Shown piece by piece: positions 58,901-64,000 of a stretch of DNA of 64,000 bases. How positions within the stretch are numbered: the first letter of the stretch is position 1; each line of letters begins with the position of its first letter. Below the pieces are notes generated by a model. That model searched no databases. It had not been told where the DNA came from and saw only the letters and a program-made list of their open reading frames with translations. The translations under genes and the position numbers were made by a program. Source of the stretch: Liquidambar formosana (Eukaryota; Streptophyta; Magnoliopsida; Saxifragales; Altingiaceae); assembly GCA_039720395.1 (NCBI GenBank), contig CM077833.1, forward strand, positions 18,847,133 through 18,911,132, read 5' to 3'.

Positions 58901-61461
58901 TGAAACAAACTATGATAAAAGTGCACAATACGTGTGGCAATCTCCTGCTCCTCCACATACTCAACCCCATTCACTCGAATTTTACCATGAAGTTCCTTCT
59001 ATTGTGTGCATTTGCCATTCTGTGAAAGAACTTAGTATTCCTATCCCCATCTTTCAAGTAGCAAGTTGTTTTTCTATATTCTAGCTTTTTTTTCTCTCCT
59101 TTTCTTATTAGTGTCAAAGGCTTGTAATATAAGGACCATGTGGAGTTATATCTTTTGGTTACACCTATCTCAGTTTTTTATCTGGAGTATGTACTTGAAG
59201 ATGTTCCAATTTTTCTTGAAAACCATAATATCATATGTTTTTATTGATGTAATGAATTCATGGCTCGTTTTGTTAGCATCTAAGAAGCACAGAAACTTCT
59301 CTGGGTTCTGTGACCGTGTCAGACAAGACACTTCTCTGACACGTTACCTTTCTCTTCAACTCCTTCTTATTCTTCCTTTTCTTTTGTCTTTTTTTCCAAA
59401 AACAATGTAAAGGGATGCATTTTGAGTGACACATGTAATAATATAATTATATATAAAGCTATATATATGTATATATATAACCTCATAAGAAGGGGACTCT
59501 ATATGTTTATATGTATACATATTTTATTAGTGCCATATCCTAGCTGTCTTGTATGCTATATTCTAAGGATTTTCCATGTCGGCGTGTCCATGTTGTGTTG
59601 TGTCTCTGTGTTTCTTAAGTTAATTTAAGATAATTTTTTAAGATATTCATTACAAAGTAAACTGAATATCTGAAAGTTTTTTATTGACAACTTGATATAT
59701 GGATGCATAAACCTTCAGAAGCCATGTAATTGGGCAGCTGCTTTTGTGTGGGGGGTTTACACCATTTGTTGTAGAGCTAATTTCAAATTTTCAATATATT
59801 TTTTTTCTGTGGTTTCGTGAAGCCAAATGTCATACTTTTCCTCATAAAAAATTAAACTTAATATTAATTAGGAGGATTAGAAAACTAAATTGGTGACTTT
59901 AACAGGCTTAAGAACCTTCTCTTTTTTTTTTTTTTTTTTTGGGAAAAAATTAAAGGGGTGATAAGATGTAGGGTAAATATCCAAAATATCCCTCATAAAA
60001 AGAATAATATCCAAAAACCCCATAAAATAATTTTCCTATCGGAAAAACCCAAATAAGGTTAAAATATATCCAAAAACCCCAAGAACTTAACTTCCATCCA
60101 ACTCCGTTTGAGTGATAATTTTTTTTTTGACTAAAATAACCTTATACATTTGAGAAAGAGAAGAAGGGGAAAAAGGGGTATGGAGGAAAATTAAATTTGA
60201 GAAATATATACCGCATTGCTGGTCTTTTGTTCGGATGTGGTTTTGAACTTTGGCCATTGTTTAGAAGGTCCTGATTCTATGAAGTTCCTATTCTGTATTG
60301 TTATGCCAACATGAGGATTTATGAGAATTTTTATCAGAATGTTCAATCTATTTTAGCTTCCATCTCCTCTGATGTAAAATTCAGAGTACTGGGGTTCAAA
60401 GACATTGAGGATAATTCTTATAAAAAAAGACATTTTGGATAATACTAGAAATAGGGGGGTTTATGCTCTGGTTGGTACTTCAGCTTGGATATGTTAAAGC
60501 TGTAAAATTGGTTTTGTTGCTTTGCTCTCTGCTTGGATTATTTTTAGCACTTTTCTGTTAGATTTGTGCTTTTTTGGATTTAAGTTGATTTGCTTGGTTT
60601 CCCTTGGTATGTGTGGTGGTCTCGAGCTTTGTTGTATGTTCTCTTTTTAGAGCAAGGCTAAAAAGAAGGCACAGCTTCCCTTTATTCTGTACGGATTTAG
60701 AATCTTAATTCAAGTTGTGTAACGTGGGGGACCAACTTTTGGGCCCTAGATCAAATCGTTTGGCCCCATGTGCAACTGTATTGAGCTTTGTTGTATATTC
60801 TCAAGCATCTGGCTTGATAAATGTTCCACATATGTACAGTATGAAGTGACTTCTCATGGCAGCATATGAGGGCACCTTCTTTGTAGCCTCTCTGTGTGTG
60901 TGTGTGTGTGTGGGTTGGGGGGGGGGGGGAGCGGGGAGGAGGGAGGAGAGAGAGAGTGAGAGAGGGGGCGGGGGTGGGGGGTGGACGATATTGCTTCAAT
61001 GTAATGCCATTTTCCCTGATTTGCATGTACTTGTATCACCTGGGTATGAGAGAACCTACCTCAACCCGACGAAGAAATCCACACGAACCAGACACATGCA
61101 CATAGAATTCCTGGAAATTATGAACTGCATTGCATATGTTTTAATGTTTCATTTTAGGGTATCCTTGTTCACTAAACATAGCTGTCATGTTTTCTTCCAA
61201 GTTATTTAAAATTTACTGGAAATCTATTAGTAATCTGGATTATACCTGTCTTTTCATGGGATCCGCAGGAATGTAAGGGCTGCCGAAAGAGATCAAGGTG
61301 CTCAAAGAAGGCAGCCACGTGAGTTCTCACAGAGACGGATTCTATTCACCATCGCAATAACAGGAATCGCTGTCCTTTTGGGATCTCTTTTTTTCCAGAG
61401 AAAGTCAGAAAACAGTCAAGTGCCATTAGCAGCTGAGAGAAACACATCCGGAGTATTGTGA
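49945..61461 (+). CDS. Five-finger TRAF/XAF1-type zinc finger protein with C-terminal membrane anchor
   Basis: Exons 49945-49988, 55155-55290, 55921-56058, 56156-56277 and 61269-61461 total 633 nt (210 aa), in frame with GT/AG borders. Five fingers follow C-x2-C-x11-H-x3/4-[C/H] exactly: C12/C15/H27/C31, C38/C41/H53/H58, C63/C66/H78/C83, C90/C93/H105/C109 and C116/C119/H131/C135. A basic linker leads to one hydrophobic segment (about 171-189, ILFTIAITGIAVLLGSLFF) and a short polar tail, so a tail-anchored membrane protein with cytosolic fingers is inferred. The family is annotated in plants as TRAF-type zinc finger-related; related animal proteins (XAF1, TRAFD1) act in apoptosis and immune signalling, but the plant role is not established. 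The first ATG after the leader intron is taken as start. Introns 1 and 4 hold retroelements, yet every exon is clean. Confidence 0.92.
50770..51200 (+). repeat. 5' LTR of the decayed Copia element
   Basis: Typical Copia LTR layout: TATA box GTTATATAAGGG near 50932, then TAGTGAAATTTCTCGCCATC, GTGGATGTAG and AATTACGTAAAT. A degenerate Met-tRNA primer site (TATATCAGAGC) follows near 51208. Ends are approximate; no 3' LTR was found. Confidence 0.65.
51201..54545 (+). mobile_element. Decayed Ty1/Copia retrotransposon (gag-pol), interrupted
   Basis: In frame-broken order: gag (VQQRLLKACL, MSDEDKEYLLERV); the protease-proximal CYHMCPNKDWF; after the LINE, ILMGNHAMCKVVG and TLTDVKHVLEIRKNLIS; integrase (HLLTFIDDYS near 53120 and the KSPLTTIECKTLEEVW part at 53363-53590); and reverse transcriptase (CKRVFKRN, KGYTQKKGVGFNEVFSP near 54200). 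It has many stops, ends before RNase H and lacks a 3' LTR. It lies in the same sense as the host gene, in intron 1. Confidence 0.88.
52118..52464 (+). mobile_element. 5'-truncated LINE inserted in the Copia element
   Basis: Encodes the LINE C-terminus (RMVPHAVLWCIWKERNLRTF), then a 3' UTR and TTACCTTATC plus an A-run. ATCCTAATGGG flanks it at 52107-52117 and 52465-52475, an 11-bp target duplication. The Copia frame resumes straight afterwards. Confidence 0.93.
54600..54973 (+). mobile_element. LINE 3' fragment
   Basis: The frame reads CRSSNKSALVVWKMIPHAIF and RERNKRTFENIES, matching the C-terminus of the LINE at 56373-59060, then a 3' UTR and a long A-tail (54951-54973). The left border against the Copia remnant is unclear. 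Confidence 0.85.
55155..55290 (+). CDS. TRAF-finger gene exon 2
   Basis: 136 nt; acceptor TATGTTTTCAG|, donor GCTCCG|GTACGC. Encodes the end of finger 1 and all of finger 2 (CKVCGDMIPKRHAEEHFLNT). Confidence 0.93.
55291..55920 (+). other. TRAF-finger gene intron 2 (630 nt)
   Basis: Contains a T-run (55339-55354), a G-run (55416-55430) and a (GA)n tract (55556-55576). The open frame at 55625-55810 has no recognisable features. Confidence 0.7.
55921..56058 (+). CDS. TRAF-finger gene exon 3
   Basis: 138 nt; acceptor TTAGAGCAG|, donor CATCAG|GTAGTA. Encodes finger 3 (CSLCSETMEREILAVHKGEN then C) and most of finger 4 (CEFCEFPLPAIDLIEH). Confidence 0.95.
56156..56277 (+). CDS. TRAF-finger gene exon 4
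   Basis: 122 nt; acceptor TTTTGTAG|, donor TTCCAG|GTAAAT. Supplies the last cysteine of finger 4 and all of finger 5 (CHLCNRYIRLRERINHETRC). Confidence 0.95.
56373..59060 (-). mobile_element. 5'-truncated L1-type LINE with mutated catalytic motif
   Basis: Minus-strand ORF2 remains: KASGLDGFTLAFFHKCW and PVPKKGNTLDVKDFRPISLL at 58421-58840, QGDPLSPYLLILVMEALRKL at 57815-58324, YLGLPL, and a long zf-RVT end ([26 protein letters not shown]) at 56489-57208. The usual FADD is YAND (LLYANDTIVF), so the second catalytic aspartate is lost. The endonuclease domain is missing and the frame is broken, so it is inactive. It lies antisense in intron 4 of the TRAF-finger gene; its A-tail appears as the T-run at 56373. 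Confidence 0.92.
59280..59617. mobile_element. Small TIR element related to those at 7.0-8.7 kb
   Basis: Begins CTAAGAAGCACAGAAAC and ends with the inverse-like CTGTGTTTCTTAAG. Interior GTGTCAGACAAGACAC and GGCGTGTCCATG words match the 7037 and 8117 elements. No clear target duplication. Confidence 0.5.
60856..60990. repeat. TG/G/GA low-complexity tract
   Basis: (TG)n, a G-run and GA-rich sequence at about 60890-60985 create long but meaningless frames on both strands. Confidence 0.85.
61269..61461 (+). CDS. TRAF-finger gene exon 5 (linker and membrane anchor)
   Basis: 193 nt; acceptor GGATCCGCAG|, stop TGA at 61459-61461. Encodes the basic linker (RNVRAAERDQGAQRRQPRE), the single hydrophobic segment and the tail ending NTSGVL. 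Confidence 0.93.
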
Positions 61462-61937
61462 TCTGCTGTAGAGCTATGTATCTTGTGTATCTTTATCTTA
61501 AATTATATTAGAGCATACTACTACGACTATGTTGGACTTTTTGGATCATGTCAATATATTGACAGGCTATGAGATATTCATTTCCAGTTTCAAATGAGTT
61601 TCACCATTTGGTTGCAGTATATATGGGTCTTTGTAAAGTTACATACATTAAACTGAGTATAATTCTACTTTGCGAATTTCTACTGCAAATTCTGCATGTT
61701 CATGCTCAAGGTGATACTTCTTATGGTTTAATTCATTGGTTGCATTTGCATGAAATGTAAATAGTGAAACATAGTATTTAACAGAACCATTGAGAACTAC
61801 CAAGAGCTCAAGTGGCCTATTTCCCAAACTTTCATTCTAAGACCCGCTAGAAATGTGGGGGTTTTTTTTTTTCATTGGATCTATTCTCCATCAATTAATG
61901 TGAAGACTGCTATTGCCAATACGTGTGTGTGCAAACC
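61462..61937 (+). other. 3' UTR and downstream of the TRAF-finger gene
   Basis: AT-rich. No clean AATAAA is evident close to the stop codon; near-matches such as AATTATATT (about 61500) may serve. The frame at 61569-61760 is not recognised. Confidence 0.4.
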
Positions 61938-62150
61938 AACGAGAGTTGGCCTAGCGGCAAAGGGGTGAGCTGTAAACTCAGACATCCTGGGTTCGAAACC
62001 AGTCAATCTCTCTTGGCCAACCACCAGTTAGGGCTATTAGCCTGGACGTTAAACAACCTCATGGGGCGGTGGCCCCGCATGGGGGACGGGGATTAGTCGG
62101 GTTCTGGCAGTTCGGACACCTCGTTGCTTGGCAAAAAAAAAAAAAAAATA
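61938..62150 (+). mobile_element. tRNA-derived SINE with A-tail
   Basis: A-box GTTGGCCTAGCGGCAAAGGG near 61944, B-box GGGTTCGAAACC near 61990, then a body with CTATTAGCCTGGACGTTAAA and GGGGATTAGTCGGGTTCTGG, ending TCGTTGCTTGGC plus an A-run. A second copy of the family lies inverted at 49178-49380. Confidence 0.92.
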
Positions 62151-62233
62151 CGTGTGTGTGGAGACTGCAAACTTTTGATTCCTTGATTTACAGTTACAGT
62201 TAAACTTAGAACGGGGAAGGGGAAAGAGAGGGT

Positions 62234-62239
<6 letters not shown>

Positions 62240-62273
<34 letters not shown>
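62240..62273. repeat. (CT)n microsatellite
   Basis: About 17 CT units. It gives the Glu-Arg repeats seen in two minus-strand frames. Confidence 0.95.
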
Positions 62274-62277
<4 letters not shown>

Positions 62278-62314
62278 ACCAGGAATTTTTCACTTTGCCA
62301 GGAAAACAGCTTCC

Positions 62315-62599
62315 CTAGGAGCGAGGGCTTTTGATTGCTAAGGGAAGAGGGTGAAGACGAGGAGTGAGGGAGGCCAGAGACACTGAGGCCATTGCAAACT
62401 CCTTTGCAGTAAATGTGGGTTTCTGGATAATGAGATCAAGGGGAGGGATTTTCCTTGAAAAAAAAGGCATTTCTCTCTTGCCATACAAACCAGCAAGAAG
62501 CAGCGGAGTTTGTTTAGATTTCCGTAGGAAGACATAGAATAAACCCTTGTAATCTAATCTTCGGATGTGTTGTACAGATTCATTTGCATTGCTGCACAA
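62315..62599 (-). pseudogene. Possible first-exon fragment with a plastid-transit-like peptide
   Basis: The minus-strand ATG at 62392 opens MASVSLASLTPRLHPLPLAI followed by KSPRS and a stop. The short run is rich in Ser, Leu and Pro, lacks acids and begins MAS, all usual for chloroplast targeting. It is followed by CT repeats and a SINE, and then by the 3' end of the TRAF-finger gene, so no gene body is present. A leader/first-exon fragment of a duplicated gene is one reading; chance is another. Confidence 0.25.
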
Positions 62600-63644
62600 A
62601 GCCCACAGAGGAGAGGGAGCACATTTATTGTGAGTCGTTGAATAAAAGGATCTGGCTACTCATGTCAGGTAAATTCTAAACATACGAACAGCAAGAGCAC
62701 CCGAGGTTGTGGAGAACGCTGTGTGCCATTGACACCATACATGTCTTTTTCCCTGGCAGGTGACCTTTCTATTCACATGCCCATGAAAATCTATTCAATA
62801 CCATAAAGGTTGGTGGGTGGAACAGTTTCTAATTAATAGTCAAAGATTATTCGAGGAACAAATGAATTTTCAGGTTAGCGTTAGCTATGTACTGGAAGAA
62901 ATTAGAGGAGAGTGTATGAGGGGAAGGAATTAAGGGCGTATTCAGTATTTCCAAAAGAAATTGTCAAGAGGGAGGTAAGCTTAACCTTCTTTTTCCATTT
63001 TTAAAATTAAATTTTAATTTTCTCAAGAATTTTAAAATAAAAAAGAAGGTAGTACTACTGTAGTGTAGTCTAAGCATCATCTGCTTTGAATGAAAAAATA
63101 AAAATAAATAAATAAAGAGGAAAGTGAACATCACAGTGGGATTTAGCGTGCTGTGATTGGTTGCCGAACAAAAGCAAAAGAGATTGAAAGATAAAAATCA
63201 TCATATATCTTTGGTGCATGACGCATTAACGCGTATATGATTCAAGTGCATGATTAGAGTGGAATGCTAGCTGGTTAGTTTCGAAAAAATAGGCATAACC
63301 TGAGATGAAGGCTAACTAGCCAACCCCCAAGGGCTGGTGTTCTCTTGGATTTGATTTTTTATTCTTTGACATCAATCATTATCCATATTTAAGGAATACC
63401 TTGATAAGAAAACAATAACAATGTACTCATGCGGAGTTGAAATCAAAACTATAGTAAACATCATGTCTCATGGCCCCAGTGTGACCAACTCTTAATATCT
63501 TTATTGGCATAGGGGGGGGGGGGAAAATTATTTGCACACATTTGTGCTTAACAGTATCTGAAACTTTCAATATATTATTTTCAATTTTTTTACTAAAGTA
63601 TATATCAATTTTAAGCCTGAGACAATCTTATTAAAAGTAAGGAG

Positions 63645-63676
<32 letters not shown>
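62600..63676. other. Nothing recognised
   Basis: AT-rich sequence with short A-runs and a G-run at 63511-63522. Confidence 0.4.
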
Positions 63677-63678
<2 letters not shown>

Positions 63679-63825
63679 CTGATCATGTGCGAGATATCCC
63701 AAAATATCTCGTTCGATCACATTTTTCCATGAGTGATATGTATGCATTCACGCATTTGTACGTTTTATTCACGTACGACTGTGATTGAACGAGATATTCA
63801 AAAAATCCCGCATATGATCAAAAAT
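63677..63825. repeat. Hairpin MITE between TA microsatellites
   Basis: The left arm GATCATGTGCGAGATATCCC with ATATCTCGTTCGATCACA is mirrored by the right arm, whose reverse complement reads GATCATATGCGGGATTTTTT with ATATCTCGTTCAATCACAG. (TA)n tracts flank it on both sides. Confidence 0.85.
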
Positions 63826-64000
63826 TTATATATATATATATATAAGTTTAATCCACCTTATTATCCTACGATGATCCATGCAATTACCATATAAATAAAT
63901 AACACGGGTCACTCAACATTTTCTAAAATTAAAAGCCAGTAGATGACCCACCACCGGCTCATCCCCCAACCGCGGGTAACTGTAATTTGATTCTATCTCT

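Noticed and set aside
60751..61209. Frames up to 117 codons on both strands
   Set aside because: Mostly TG, G-run and GA low-complexity sequence inside an intron.
61938..62010. Possible tRNA gene (A-box and B-box present)
   Set aside because: Cloverleaf pairing is poor, the body extends 200 bp with an A-tail, and a second copy exists; it is a SINE head.

Overview
ORGANISM. The window is plant nuclear DNA, most likely from a eudicot and plausibly a woody one. It is AT-rich, with long introns full of LINE, Helitron, MITE and SINE copies. Two complete spliced genes can be rebuilt exon by exon. Neither shows as a long open reading frame, because both are split by introns of 4 to 17 kb. There is no bacterial-type operon, no CRISPR array and no rRNA gene. 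GENE 1 (minus strand, about 37.5 to 9.9 kb) is a full MIKC-type MADS-box transcription factor of the AGL17/AGL16/AGL21/ANR1 clade. It has eight coding exons totalling 720 nt (239 aa), in frame, with canonical GT/AG junctions. Intron 1 is about 16.9 kb, introns 2 and 3 are 4.2 and 4.7 kb, and exons 4 to 8 sit within 0.81 kb. GENE 2 (plus strand, about 49.7 to 61.5 kb) is a five-exon, 210-aa protein. It has five regularly spaced C-x2-C-x11-H-x3/4-[C/H] fingers of the TRAF/XAF1 kind and a predicted C-terminal membrane anchor. Introns 1 and 4 are about 5 kb each and full of retroelements. The two genes are divergent, separated by 12 kb that holds a 2.4-kb Helitron-like element. POSSIBLE GENE 3 (plus strand, from about 270) has a TATA box, a 5' leader exon, an intron and a short exon with an ATG. 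Its body was not found. It may be a non-coding or decayed transcription unit convergent on the MADS gene. LAYOUT. 0 to 9.9 kb: this promoter and leader, LINE pieces, MITEs, and two adjacent terminal-inverted-repeat elements with 8-bp target duplications. 9.9 to 37.5 kb: MADS gene, whose introns hold LINE remnants (20.8-23.5 kb), a cluster of fold-back MITEs and a small Helitron (24.7-27.8 kb), and a 1.95-kb Mutator-like element with a 9-bp target duplication (28.9-30.85 kb). 37.5 to 49.5 kb: intergenic, with the Helitron-like element carrying five hairpin repeats (45.1-47.5 kb). 49.5 to 61.5 kb: TRAF-finger gene, with a decayed Copia element split by a LINE in intron 1 and a LINE plus a small inverted-repeat element in intron 4. 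61.5 to 64 kb: SINE, CT repeat, a transit-peptide-like ORF and a hairpin MITE. All gene models come from reading splice sites and protein families by eye; no alignment or transcript evidence was available.
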